This document shows, piece by piece, positions 9,373-17,454 of a DNA stretch of 64,000 bases (within the stretch, counting starts at the first letter, position 1; every line of letters starts with the position of its first letter). Under the pieces are notes generated by a model. It was not told the DNA's origin, ran no database searches, and saw only the letters and a list, made by a program, of their open reading frames with translations. The stretch is taken from positions 24,348-88,347 of the forward strand of contig LXYH01000008.1 in assembly GCA_001650895.1 (NCBI GenBank). Reading direction: 5' to 3'. Origin of the DNA: Rhodobacteraceae bacterium EhC02 (GTDB lineage: Bacteria; Pseudomonadota; Alphaproteobacteria; Rhodobacterales; Rhodobacteraceae). Made by a program: the position numbers and the translations under genes.

Positions 9373-9603
9373 TTACCCCTTCGGCGGATACGGGTCTTTC
9401 CCGTAGGTGTTGCGTTCGCGGATCTTGCCGTCACGACCCTTGAGAAGTGCCTCGCCCTTCGTGTCGGCGGCCCGTTGCTTCGAGTGCTGCCAAGCCTCTG
9501 CTTGCGTGTCCGTGACCTTGCTGGCCCGGTCAGCGCCTTCGCGCTTTGATTCCCACTTCCCGTCCGCACGCTGCTGGGTCCAGTAATTCTTTTCATCGGC
9601 CAT
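9373..9603 (-). CDS. DUF2188 small protein
   Basis: A 76-residue, highly charged and probably soluble protein. WESKREGADRASKVTDTQAEAW followed by ALLKGRDGKIRERNTYGKDP fits DUF2188, a short domain with a W-x(n)-G-A-x-R-A layout and a closing KGRDGKI-ER-TYG segment (quoted as GRDGKIRERNTYG). Start ATG 9603 overlaps the hsdS 3' end by 11 bp, and the next gene follows after 3 bp, so it is firmly inside the operon. Function unknown; DUF2188 genes recur in mobile and defence contexts. Confidence 0.8.
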   Translation of the reverse strand: MADEKNYWTQQRADGKWESKREGADRASKVTDTQAEAWQHSKQRAADTKGEALLKGRDGKIRERNTYGKDPYPPKG

Positions 9604-10858
9604 CTTGGGTCTCCCCTGCAGGGTTGGAAGGTGTTGTCGGATCCACCGTCACGCGCCATTCCCCCGTCAGCAGCTTCTGCATCAGCCCGCGCTTTTGGTG
9701 GATTAGGGCGTCGATTTCGGCGTCGATGCACGCCAGCTCCGCCTGTGTCGTTATTGCGACCTCGGCGATTGCGGCTTGTTCGGCGGGGTCCATCGGCAGG
9801 AGCAGTTTCCCTTCAAGGAAGCGGCGGTTGGTGATGGCGATGGTGTTCTTGGCGCCCTTCTGCACCAGCGGGTGCAGGTAGTTGCGCACGGCGATGGGGG
9901 ATTCGAACAGCGCATCCAGGATCACGCCAAGCGCGTGGGTCGCGGGCGTGAAAACCCCGTAGAGCGGCGAGACGATCACCTCTTGCGCGATCTTGCTTTG
10001 CTTGATGATGCCAAGCGGGAACTCACCGGTCGGGCTTTTGGTATAGACAATGTCGCCGGGAAGGACGCGGTTGTAATGGCCTGTGTCGGCGGCGGCGAAA
10101 GATCGGCCAAGATGCTCGATCTGGTTGATCAACCCCTTGTGGACCGAGACCGAGAACACCTCCTCGGCACCTGTGCCATTCAATCCATGTTCCGTCAGCA
10201 CCTGACCCAAGGCAACCTCGCACCACTCGCCATTGTGGCCAGGCAACCTTTTGCGCCCCGTGAACAGATGAGAGCGCATCCAGATGCGGCGGGACAGGTT
10301 CGCCTTGCGTAGTGCGGTCAGCTTTTCGATGGCGTCATCCCATGTCCGCAGGATTTCGGCGATCTTGCGTTGTTCGGATAGGGGTGGGACTGGAATCTTG
10401 AGTGATCCCAACGCATCTGCATTTAGGCCGAGCATTGTCCCACCATGCGCCCGCCGTTCGAGCAATTTCTGGATTTGCGAGGACCCAAGAAATGCGCTCA
10501 CGAAAGCTGGAGATGTCACGGTTTTGTCGAGCGCTATCCTCATCAATCGTGGATTAATGATCCCAGGCTCGGCACCCTCAGGCACAACCAGCAGACGGCC
10601 AACCGTTCCCATCATCGTGATAAGGATATCGCCAGCTTCAACAGCGCAACTCTTGAGTGCCGAGAATGCTTTCGGGGAAATGTAATACCGCTCGGCGTTT
10701 ACGTCGCCGCTTACAACTTCCTGTTGCCCGTAGACCTTGAAGCCAGCCACCACATAGCTGTCTTTCGTCACGGCAGAGCCAAATGGGCCAGCTTTGAGCA
10801 CTGGCCGCTTCTTCCCGCCAAGTTCATCAAGTCGGCGAAAAATCCACTCACTACGCAT
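9593..10858 (-). CDS. hsdS: Type I restriction-modification specificity subunit S
   Basis: A 421-residue DNA-recognition subunit. ATG 10858 is chosen because it overlaps the rhuM stop as ATGCGTAG, the coupling style of this operon; an in-frame start 33 bp upstream has no such logic. The protein has two target recognition domains separated by a conserved central region (VPPLSEQRKIAEILRTWDDA, then IEKLTALRKANLSRRIWM) and a matching C-terminal conserved region (LPMDPAEQAAIAEVAITTQ, then LMQKLLTGEWRV). The pseudo-repeat is the normal full-length HsdS plan for a bipartite recognition site. The site cannot be read from sequence. It pairs with HsdM at 11881-13398. Confidence 0.93.
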   Translation of the reverse strand: MRSEWIFRRLDELGGKKRPVLKAGPFGSAVTKDSYVVAGFKVYGQQEVVSGDVNAERYYISPKAFSALKSCAVEAGDILITMMGTVGRLLVVPEGAEPGIINPRLMRIALDKTVTSPAFVSAFLGSSQIQKLLERRAHGGTMLGLNADALGSLKIPVPPLSEQRKIAEILRTWDDAIEKLTALRKANLSRRIWMRSHLFTGRKRLPGHNGEWCEVALGQVLTEHGLNGTGAEEVFSVSVHKGLINQIEHLGRSFAAADTGHYNRVLPGDIVYTKSPTGEFPLGIIKQSKIAQEVIVSPLYGVFTPATHALGVILDALFESPIAVRNYLHPLVQKGAKNTIAITNRRFLEGKLLLPMDPAEQAAIAEVAITTQAELACIDAEIDALIHQKRGLMQKLLTGEWRVTVDPTTPSNPAGETQDGR

Positions 10859-11888
10859 CTCCGCCGCCCTTCTTCCGCCCCTTCGCGCCATCAGCGATGC
10901 GCTTCAACTCCTCCAGCTCATCAGTCTCGCTGGCCGCAAGAGCCTGCGCGGCCTTGCGTGCTTTGTCGAAAGCGTCATACCGATCATGTGCGATGCGCTC
11001 GGCCTGCTTGGCCGATACGGACCCGGCACCTTGCAACCGCGGCAGTTCGTTGCTGGTCAGGAAGGTGTCGAGCACGCCTTCCCAATCGGCCAGCCGCATG
11101 GTCTGGCGGCGACTTGCGCGCAACTCGGCGGTGTTCAGGAAGGTTTCAACGATCAGGTTCAGTTCCTTGATCTCGGCCTCGCCCAGATAGTTCTTTGCAG
11201 TGCCCACATCCGCCTTGCGCAGGGCGCGGCCCTTGCCAGCGTCCTTCCAGGTGGTCAGGCCCATGTTGGGCTTGCCCGCGTCTGCCCGAGCCCGGATCAA
11301 CTCGCCCGCCGTGTGGCTGGTCACAGCGTAAAGCATCTTGTTCTGGATCGTGGCATAGAAGGTGGGGATGGCCTGCGACCGCGCATCGTAATCCTCGCTC
11401 AGCGCCAGGATGTCGCGCACTTTCTGGTAGAACCGCGCCTCGGACGCCCGGATGTCGCGGATGCGTTCCAGAAGCTCGTCGAAGTAATCCCACTTGGGAT
11501 CCTTCAGGCGTTCGTCGTTCATGACGAAGCCCTTGACGAGGTATTCCTTCAGCGCAGCGGTCGCCCACCGGCGGAACTGTGTGCCACGCGGGCTGCGCAC
11601 CCGGTAACCGACGGCGAGGATCATCTCGAGCCGGTAGAGCGTGACTGACCGCTTCACCTGGCGCGGGCCCTCGGTTTGAACTGTCAAGTATTCCTTGACA
11701 GTTGACTCGGGCTCCAGCTCGCCATCGGTAAGGATGTTGCGGACATGCAGGCTGACGTTCTGTTTTGAGGTCTGGAACAGCTCGGCCATTTCGATCTGAC
11801 TGAGCCAGACGGTTCCATCGACAGCGCGCAGCTGGATCTCGGCCGCGCCGTCGTCGGTGCTGTAGAGGATGATTTCGCCATCAGACAT
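10851..11888 (-). CDS. rhuM: RhuM family protein (virulence-protein RhuM-like)
   Basis: A 345-residue protein with the RhuM landmarks: an N-terminal DNA-binding-like segment (VWLSQIEMAELFQTSKQNVS, then HVRNILTDGEL), the Bro/KilA-like stretch LYRLEMILAVGYRVRSPRGT followed by QFRRWATAALKEYLVKGF, and a C-terminal basic tail (KGRKKGGG). It overlaps hsdM by 8 bp (ATGTCTGA) and hsdS by 8 bp, so it is embedded between the modification and specificity genes. RhuM was named from a Salmonella pathogenicity island and is frequent inside type I R-M operons; its biochemical job is unknown. The N-terminal fold suggests DNA binding, possibly regulation of the operon or an accessory defence role. Confidence 0.9.
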   Translation of the reverse strand: MSDGEIILYSTDDGAAEIQLRAVDGTVWLSQIEMAELFQTSKQNVSLHVRNILTDGELEPESTVKEYLTVQTEGPRQVKRSVTLYRLEMILAVGYRVRSPRGTQFRRWATAALKEYLVKGFVMNDERLKDPKWDYFDELLERIRDIRASEARFYQKVRDILALSEDYDARSQAIPTFYATIQNKMLYAVTSHTAGELIRARADAGKPNMGLTTWKDAGKGRALRKADVGTAKNYLGEAEIKELNLIVETFLNTAELRASRRQTMRLADWEGVLDTFLTSNELPRLQGAGSVSAKQAERIAHDRYDAFDKARKAAQALAASETDELEELKRIADGAKGRKKGGGDA

Positions 11889-13398
11889 CGACGCCCAGCT
11901 CCTTCAGGTAGCCAGCCATGCGGCCGCGCACTTCGGCCAGCTCTGCTTCGATAGTGCTGATCTGCTTCTGCAGGGCGGCCACATCGATTTCTTCCTCTGG
12001 CTCAAAAGTATCGACGTAGCGGGGAATGTTCAGGTTGAAGTCGTTCTCGGTGATTTCGTCCAGGCTGGCGCGGTGGGAATACTTGTCGACTTCGGCGCGG
12101 GTCGCATAGGTCTCCAGCACCCTGTTGACATGCGTCTCGTCCATCACGCTCTGGGTCTTGCTGGGCGTGAATTCTTTGCTGGCGTCAATGAAGAGAACAT
12201 CGCGCCGGGCTTCATTCTTGCCGCCCTGTTCGCGGGAACGGTCGAAAATCAGGATGGCGACCGGGATGCCGGTCGTGGTGAAGAGGTTGGCCGGGAGGCC
12301 AACGACCGCATCAAGCAGGTTCTCTTCGATTAATGCCTGCCGGATCCGCCCTTCGGCCCCGCCACGGAACAGAACGCCATGCGGAACGATTACGGCCACT
12401 CGGCCGCTCTGGCGCTTGGCGATCTCGATCATGTGGGTGATGAAGCCGTAGTCGCCCTTGGACTTCGGCGGAATGCCGCGCCAGTAGCGCTTGAACTGGT
12501 CCGTGTCCGCACTCTCTGCGCCCCATTTGTCGAGGCTGAACGGCGGGTTGGCCACCACCACGTCGAACTTCATCAGATGGTCGCCCTCGACCAGCGCAGG
12601 GCTGTTGAGCGTGTCGCACCACTCGATGCGGGCGGCGTCCTTGGCGTGCAGAAACATGTTCATACGTGCCAGCGCCCATGTCGCGCCGTTCACTTCCTGG
12701 CCGTAGAGGGCGAAGTTCTCGGAGCCGACCTCCTCAGCCGCACGGATCAGCAGCGAGCCGGATCCACAGGCGGGGTCGCAGATGGTGTCACCGGGCTTTG
12801 GTGCAGCCAGCTTTGCCAGCAAGCGGGACACGGCTGAGGGCGTATAAAACTCGCCAGCCTTCTTGCCCGCGTCCGAAGCGAAGCGGGAAATCAGATAGAT
12901 GTAGCACTCGCCGATGATGTCCTCGGTCACTCGCGTCGGGCGCAGATCGAGCGCGGGCTTGGCGAAGTCCTCCAGCACGTTCTTGAGCCGCCGGTTGCGG
13001 TCCTTGACGCGCCCAAGGTTGGCCTCTGAGTTGAAGTCGATGTTGCGGAAAACGCCTTCCAGCTTGGCGCGGTTGGCATCCTCGATCCGCTCCAGTGCGA
13101 TGTTGATCCGCTCACCGATGTTGGGTTCGTTCCGGGCCTCGTAGAGGTCATAGAAGCTCGCGCCTTCGGGGAGGACGAAGCGCTCGCGCTCCAGCCTACG
13201 GCGGATCCGGGTTTCATCCCCGCCATACTGCTTGCGATAGTTTTCGAGGTGATCGTTCCAGTGGTCAGAGATGTACTTCAGGAACAACATCACGAGGATG
13301 TAGTCCTTGTACTGTCCAGCATCGACGACGCCTCGGAAGGTGTCGCAAGCGGCCCAAGCCGTCTGGTTGACCTGTTGCTGTGTGAGTTGGTCGGTCAT
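11881..13398 (-). CDS. hsdM: Type I restriction-modification N6-adenine methyltransferase M subunit
   Basis: A 505-residue subunit with SAM-binding motif I DPACGSGSLLIRA (about residues 206-218) and catalytic motif IV NPPF (about 283). It has an N-terminal HsdM_N helical domain (AAWACDTFRGVVDAGQYKDY) and a C-terminal coiled segment (LQKQISTIEAELAEVRGRM) expected to pack on HsdS. ATG 13398 overlaps the stop of the upstream half-size S-like gene as ATGA. The protein appears complete. It should methylate adenine in both half-sites of the HsdS target and protect host DNA. Confidence 0.96.
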   Translation of the reverse strand: MTDQLTQQQVNQTAWAACDTFRGVVDAGQYKDYILVMLFLKYISDHWNDHLENYRKQYGGDETRIRRRLERERFVLPEGASFYDLYEARNEPNIGERINIALERIEDANRAKLEGVFRNIDFNSEANLGRVKDRNRRLKNVLEDFAKPALDLRPTRVTEDIIGECYIYLISRFASDAGKKAGEFYTPSAVSRLLAKLAAPKPGDTICDPACGSGSLLIRAAEEVGSENFALYGQEVNGATWALARMNMFLHAKDAARIEWCDTLNSPALVEGDHLMKFDVVVANPPFSLDKWGAESADTDQFKRYWRGIPPKSKGDYGFITHMIEIAKRQSGRVAVIVPHGVLFRGGAEGRIRQALIEENLLDAVVGLPANLFTTTGIPVAILIFDRSREQGGKNEARRDVLFIDASKEFTPSKTQSVMDETHVNRVLETYATRAEVDKYSHRASLDEITENDFNLNIPRYVDTFEPEEEIDVAALQKQISTIEAELAEVRGRMAGYLKELGVDV

Positions 13399-14000
13399 TT
13401 CGACGTCCTTTCCTGCCGTGTTTTGGGGCGCAGCCTGTTCGCTCGCTCGACGAGGATCAGGCTCATCATCTTTCTGCGTGTCTCGGCGACGAGCAGGGCT
13501 AGCGCTCGCTCCTGTTCAGCAAGAGCATCAATCGCAACAATCTTTTCTTGGGTCTCAATGTCAGGGATATCAAGTTCCAGGTCATCGAGGCTGGATCTGG
13601 GGATCATCCGGATGTTTGTGCCGCGCGCCGCTCCATCAAAGTGGCGCTGTGCAGGTGGCTGGTTGATGGCCCATGCCAAATACTCCGGCATCACGACATC
13701 ATGTTTCGGGCGGAGTACAAGCAATGGCAAAACTGCAAGCGCACGCTCCCGGAGCCGTTTGTCTAGAACGGACGCCGTGTTTCGCTCTCCCCGCGACCGA
13801 AACACAACGTCGCCTGCCCGCACGAAGTAGCGGTCAGCCAAGTCCTCTAATTGCACGCGCGTAAGGCGTTCTGGGTGGATAACACCCTCGGCTGAAATGT
13901 CCCGCAGTTGGATTGCGAGAACGCCGCCAAACTCTGTGGCTTCGAGTCGGCCCCGGGCCGTGTATCCGCTGTGAATGGTGCAAGCATCTGCAAGTAGCAT
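13395..14000 (-). CDS. Half-size HsdS-like protein (single target-recognition domain)
   Basis: A 201-residue protein. ATG 14000 is used because it lies just downstream of the mapped promoter; an in-frame start at 14102 would lie upstream of the -35. It has one TRD-like region (ADACTIHSGYTARGRLEA, FVRAGDVVFRSRGE) and one conserved-region segment (LDIPDIETQEKIVAIDALAE followed by QERALALLVAETRRKMM), the layout of half an HsdS. It is first in the operon and overlaps hsdM by 4 bp. It could pair with HsdM as a homodimeric S subunit giving a palindromic second specificity, or act as a controller of modification. The full-length HsdS is further downstream, so the operon encodes two candidate specificities. 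Confidence 0.7.
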   Translation of the reverse strand: MLLADACTIHSGYTARGRLEATEFGGVLAIQLRDISAEGVIHPERLTRVQLEDLADRYFVRAGDVVFRSRGERNTASVLDKRLRERALAVLPLLVLRPKHDVVMPEYLAWAINQPPAQRHFDGAARGTNIRMIPRSSLDDLELDIPDIETQEKIVAIDALAEQERALALLVAETRRKMMSLILVERANRLRPKTRQERTSK

Positions 14001-14009
14001 TGTAACATC

Positions 14010-14087
14010 TCTGTAGGTTGCCTTACAGCATTTAAACGACAGAAGCGGCGATGTCAACAGAGTTCTTGCTGTAGGTAGACCTACAGC
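14010..14087 (-). promoter_or_regulatory. Promoter of the defence operon flanked by two palindromic operators
   Basis: Reading on the minus strand, -35 TTGACA (14052-14057) and -10 TAAATG (14029-14034) are 17 bp apart. Upstream of the -35 is GCTGTAGGTAGACCTACAGC (14068-14087), a perfect 9-2-9 inverted repeat. Just after the -10, at 14010-14029, lies the related TCTGTAGGTTGCCTTACAGC. The centres are 58 bp apart. The arrangement (one site upstream, one over the transcription start) is what a looping or dual-site repressor would use. No classic C-protein gene is adjacent; RhuM in the operon is the nearest DNA-binding candidate. Confidence 0.75.
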
Positions 14088-14193
14088 AAATGCAGAAATC
14101 AAGGTGCTCGAGTTGCTAGTCCAGCGCTACGAAGCTTCGCAGTGCTGACTGCGCAGACCGCTGGCGCGGTTCTTCCCAATGTTGCGACGCGGA

Positions 14194-15300
14194 TCAGGCC
14201 TCCAAGTGTAACCAGTACCGCGTATGCCGCCGTTCCCCTGTCCGCATGAGCGCGCCCATTTCGACCAAGTCCTGCAGGTCCCGGGTCGTGGTCGCACGCG
14301 ATGTACTGGTGATGGCAATGTAGTTTTCGGCGCTGAGCCCGCCCTTAAACCCATCGGGCCCCTCACGGAACATGCGCTCAATCACCTTGGCCTGCCGGTC
14401 ATTCAGCCGGTCGCGGAACTGGTCGTAAAACTTCGCCTTGGCGATGAAGAAGGCAACCCGTGTCAGCGTAACCTGCTGCGCCGTGAGGACGGTCTCTGCG
14501 AACCAGAGCAGCCAAGCCGTCACATCCAGCGTCTTCTGGTGGGTTTCGAGCTGGTCGTAGTAACCCTTGCGGTCGCGTTCGATCGTGTAAGCCAGTGCGA
14601 TCAGACTCGGCTGGCCGATGTTCTGGGCTAGGGACTTTTCGGCCAGAGCGCGCCCGAGGCGGCCGTTGCCGTCCTCGAACGGATGGATGCTTTCGACCCA
14701 CAGATGCCCAAGCGCCGCGCGCGTCAGCGCGGGCAGTGGCGTGGACCCCTCCGGCGTTGTGTGGTTGAACCAAGTGATGAAGGCGTCCATTTCGTCCGGC
14801 ACTTGTGTCGATGGCGGAGCTTCGAAATGCACCTTTGGCCGGTCGATGCGACCGGACACGATCTGCATCGCGTCGTCATGCTGACGGTAGGCACCTATCG
14901 TCTCGAGGCCACGATCATGGGAGAGGAGCATCCCGTGCCAGCGACAGAGGGTGTCGTGGGAGAGAGGTTCTGCATAGTTCGAATAGACGTCGACCATCAT
15001 CTCAGCGATGCCCTGCTCGCGGGGTTTTGATGGTGCACCCTCTGTGGTCAGTCCGAACTGCCGGCGTAAGGAGGACTGGACACTGGAGCGATCAAGGACT
15101 TCGCCTTCAATGGCGCTTGTGCGCATTGCTTCCTCGCTCAGAAGCTCGATACGCAGCCGGTCGCGCTCTTCGCCTGTCACGTGGCGGACGGCTCCTAGTA
15201 TCTCGCCGGATGATAGAAGAAACCGCCGCTCGAAAGGTTCGACTGCGGCGCTGTCATAGACGAAGTTCGGCCAGTCGGGGTGTGTCCAGTTCCAGCGCAT
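14194..15300 (-). CDS. Fic family protein with N-terminal DUF4172 and C-terminal winged helix
   Basis: A 368-residue protein starting at ATG 15300. The catalytic Fic motif HPFEDGNGRLGR is canonical (about residues 205-216), implying AMP or other NMP transfer from ATP to a hydroxyl side chain. An N-terminal inhibitory motif of the (S/T)xxxE(G/N) type, TSAIEG (61-66), marks a class II self-inhibited Fic. The N-terminus (WTHPDWPNFVYD) is DUF4172, and the C-terminus (YIAITSTSRATTTRDLQDLV then MGALMRTGERRHTRYWL) is a winged helix that could bind DNA. It sits just upstream of the defence-operon promoter, same strand, and has its own paired operators. A toxin/immunity-type role or autoregulation is inferred. 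Confidence 0.92.
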   Translation of the reverse strand: MRWNWTHPDWPNFVYDSAAVEPFERRFLLSSGEILGAVRHVTGEERDRLRIELLSEEAMRTSAIEGEVLDRSSVQSSLRRQFGLTTEGAPSKPREQGIAEMMVDVYSNYAEPLSHDTLCRWHGMLLSHDRGLETIGAYRQHDDAMQIVSGRIDRPKVHFEAPPSTQVPDEMDAFITWFNHTTPEGSTPLPALTRAALGHLWVESIHPFEDGNGRLGRALAEKSLAQNIGQPSLIALAYTIERDRKGYYDQLETHQKTLDVTAWLLWFAETVLTAQQVTLTRVAFFIAKAKFYDQFRDRLNDRQAKVIERMFREGPDGFKGGLSAENYIAITSTSRATTTRDLQDLVEMGALMRTGERRHTRYWLHLEA

Positions 15301-15304
15301 GAGT

Positions 15305-15368
15305 TACAGAATCCTTCTCTATAACTCATTATGTAGCACTTTTGTGATTTATAGAAGCCGTTTCTATA
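15305..15368 (-). promoter_or_regulatory. Paired operators upstream of fic
   Basis: Two copies of the same 7-5-7 inverted repeat lie directly upstream of the fic start. On the plus strand these are TACAGAA-TCCTT-CTCTATA (15305-15323) and TATAGAA-GCCGT-TTCTATA (15350-15368); the shared form is TATAGAA-N5-TTCTATA. Centres are 45 bp apart. The first overlaps the fic ribosome-binding site (AGAAGGA on the minus strand). A -10-like TACATAAT lies between the two copies. The Fic protein's own winged helix is a candidate ligand (inference). Confidence 0.75.
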
Positions 15369-15446
15369 CATCACCGGCGCAGCCCTAGGAGGGGCATTTC
15401 TACATACCGCACCAGATCAGCCTCGCTGCATCACCCCTGGCGCGCG

Positions 15447-15635
15447 TCAGGCGGCCTCAAGCATGGGCTCGTAGCGCACCTCGGCCATGGCATTGTTCAG
15501 CCAGGCGGGCTGCAGATCGCCGTTGTTCCACTGGTAGAGATAGCCAACCAAGCTGCCGGTGTTCTTGCAGAGAATGCGCATGATCGGTTCGCCGGTAAGG
15601 CGGGTCTTAGGGGTCATGTTGAGTTTGACTGCCAT
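15447..15635 (-). CDS. Small hypothetical protein
   Basis: A possible 62-residue protein beginning MAVKLNMTPKTRLTG and ending in EVRYEPMLEAA. It contains the segment ILCKNTGSLVGYLYQWNNG with aromatic and Asn-rich character that looks like genuine protein. I do not recognise the family. An in-frame extension to 15737 is low complexity and rejected. The Shine-Dalgarno is weak. It stands alone between fic and the RcgA-like gene and reads toward fic. Moderate-to-low confidence. Confidence 0.4.
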   Translation of the reverse strand: MAVKLNMTPKTRLTGEPIMRILCKNTGSLVGYLYQWNNGDLQPAWLNNAMAEVRYEPMLEAA

Positions 15636-15867
15636 TGCCCGCTGTTTCTTCGTCTGTGCCAACTGTGATCTCCTGAACTCGATGTGTTTAGGGGGAGCAT
15701 TATTCCCGCTGCCACCTGTCGTCGTTCCATGCACCAAACGCGGCAGTGGATGACATTTGTGGGCGTTCGCTTGCTACTCCCGGTTGTAGGCGTTAAATGC
15801 TGTCGCCAAATCAACTGGTCACGTCCTATTACGAAAACATCCGAAACATGCCGAAAAGTTTTCCCGT

Positions 15868-17454
15868 ATGTCACTGAAAAAGAATGGAAAATTTTTTCTC
15901 CCGCCAGAGAGAAAAGAGGAAGATTTCAAGGTGCTGTTTGCGCGTGTGGCGGCAACTGGTGTAGGGCGACCCGTCGACAAGGATGGCTGCCCACAAGGCC
16001 CATGGACACCGGACCTGCTGGCGGAGGCTATCTCTGAAATCGAAGCCAACCGGGCCGGTATCGAATTGCGCACGGTTCAGCTTTGGTTCGAGGACAACGA
16101 AAAGGGAATAAGTCCCAATAACATCCGTTGGCTTGCGAGGGTGCTAGGCTGCAATGATCCCGAAGCCGCGAGTGCTTGGCAGGCTGAGTTGAGCGCTGCT
16201 CAGTCTCGCTTGACTGCCAAGCGACGTGTACGTCGCCGTGGAAACGCCTCCAATTTGGCTGAGCCAGAGGATCCTTGGCATGAAGCAGCGGAAATTGGCC
16301 TGCCCGAGATCGAGGGGGCTTCGCGGAGCTTTGGACTTGCGCGCGCTACCGAGGCGTTCTTCTCACGAGGGTCAATTCTGAACCTGCCGGCCGCAGTCTT
16401 CGCAGGGGCTGTCGCGCTCCACTTCGTGTCCTATTTTCTATCCATTCACAGCGTCACATACATTCGCGATGACGGGGTTGCGAAGCAGGTCGGATTCCTC
16501 TGGGCCCCCAACTGGACCGTCCTGTTCGTCGTGTTCCTGCCGCTCTTTTTTGCGACCGTCGCCGATCATATCCTCACATGGAAGAACGCAAACCGCGTCC
16601 GGCTTTTGTCCGCCATCGGTGACGACCGCCAGACTGGGACTTGGATGTTGAGGGTCGAGGCGTCGTCCCACACCTATTGGGTGGTGCTCCTGATATGTGT
16701 AGGCTTCGCCGGCGTGTTCCAGTGGGTCAGCGTGCGCCTGCTTCCGTTGTTGAACGGAGGCGGAGACTACGCGATTGATTGGGGGTCACTTGCGCTTGTA
16801 AAGCCCGAACATATTGGGGTTCTACAACAAACTGCATTCACAGGGATCGCCTATCTTTATATGTGCCTCTGCTTTTACCTGTTCATCGCTGGCTTAATCC
16901 TGCTCTCCAGCCTCGTGGACGATTTCGTGCACATCAGAACCTTACTGGCGGATCATCCGGGGAACGACCATGTGGGAGAGACCGAGGCCAGCGGCTCTGC
17001 TATCATAAGGGGCATTGTCCGCTCTACGATCGCCGGTCTGCTTGTAGCTATCAGCATGAAGCTCACGAGCTCCTACCTCGTTACACCTTCCCCCAACATT
17101 TGGGACTGGCTGATTTCGGATGCGCGCTCGGTCCTATCACCGCCCGTTCTGCCTGCCGAATTGGACGTGTTCAGCAAGCCAAATCAATACACCAGCCTGC
17201 TTGTCGTGCTCCTTGTCTCGACCATCTATCTCTACGGAACAATCCGCATTGGCGCATCCGTTTCGGCAGGCCATTCATTAGTCCGCGCGAATCTAGCCGT
17301 TATCTTTCTAGTGGCCGTTTATATGCTGATCGGCGTCATTCCCGGGTTCTCCCTGCTACTCGGGGCTGGCTTGGTTGTCGCCGTTTATGGCTTGTTTGAT
17401 CCTGATTTCGGGTTTCGGTGGAAACGGCATGGAGGCCAAAGTTATGTATCATAA
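15868..17454 (+). CDS. RcgA-like putative transporter (multi-pass membrane protein)
   Basis: A 528-residue protein. The N-terminal ~130 residues are cytosolic and conserved-looking: FFLPPERKEEDFKVLFARV, then IELRTVQLWFEDNEKGISPN and NIRWLARVLGCNDPEAAS, reminiscent of a helix-turn-helix or partner-docking module. About seven or eight hydrophobic segments follow (for example VLFVVFLPLFFATVADHIL, TSLLVVLLVSTIYLYGTIRI, ANLAVIFLVAVYMLIGVI). I recall this architecture as the RcgA family of putative transporters found near conjugation genes; that name is from memory. The next gene overlaps its end by 11 bp. Base composition is lower in GC than the flanking Vir genes. A regulatory role in transfer is inferred from position. 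Confidence 0.6.
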   Translation: MSLKKNGKFFLPPERKEEDFKVLFARVAATGVGRPVDKDGCPQGPWTPDLLAEAISEIEANRAGIELRTVQLWFEDNEKGISPNNIRWLARVLGCNDPEAASAWQAELSAAQSRLTAKRRVRRRGNASNLAEPEDPWHEAAEIGLPEIEGASRSFGLARATEAFFSRGSILNLPAAVFAGAVALHFVSYFLSIHSVTYIRDDGVAKQVGFLWAPNWTVLFVVFLPLFFATVADHILTWKNANRVRLLSAIGDDRQTGTWMLRVEASSHTYWVVLLICVGFAGVFQWVSVRLLPLLNGGGDYAIDWGSLALVKPEHIGVLQQTAFTGIAYLYMCLCFYLFIAGLILLSSLVDDFVHIRTLLADHPGNDHVGETEASGSAIIRGIVRSTIAGLLVAISMKLTSSYLVTPSPNIWDWLISDARSVLSPPVLPAELDVFSKPNQYTSLLVVLLVSTIYLYGTIRIGASVSAGHSLVRANLAVIFLVAVYMLIGVIPGFSLLLGAGLVVAVYGLFDPDFGFRWKRHGGQSYVS

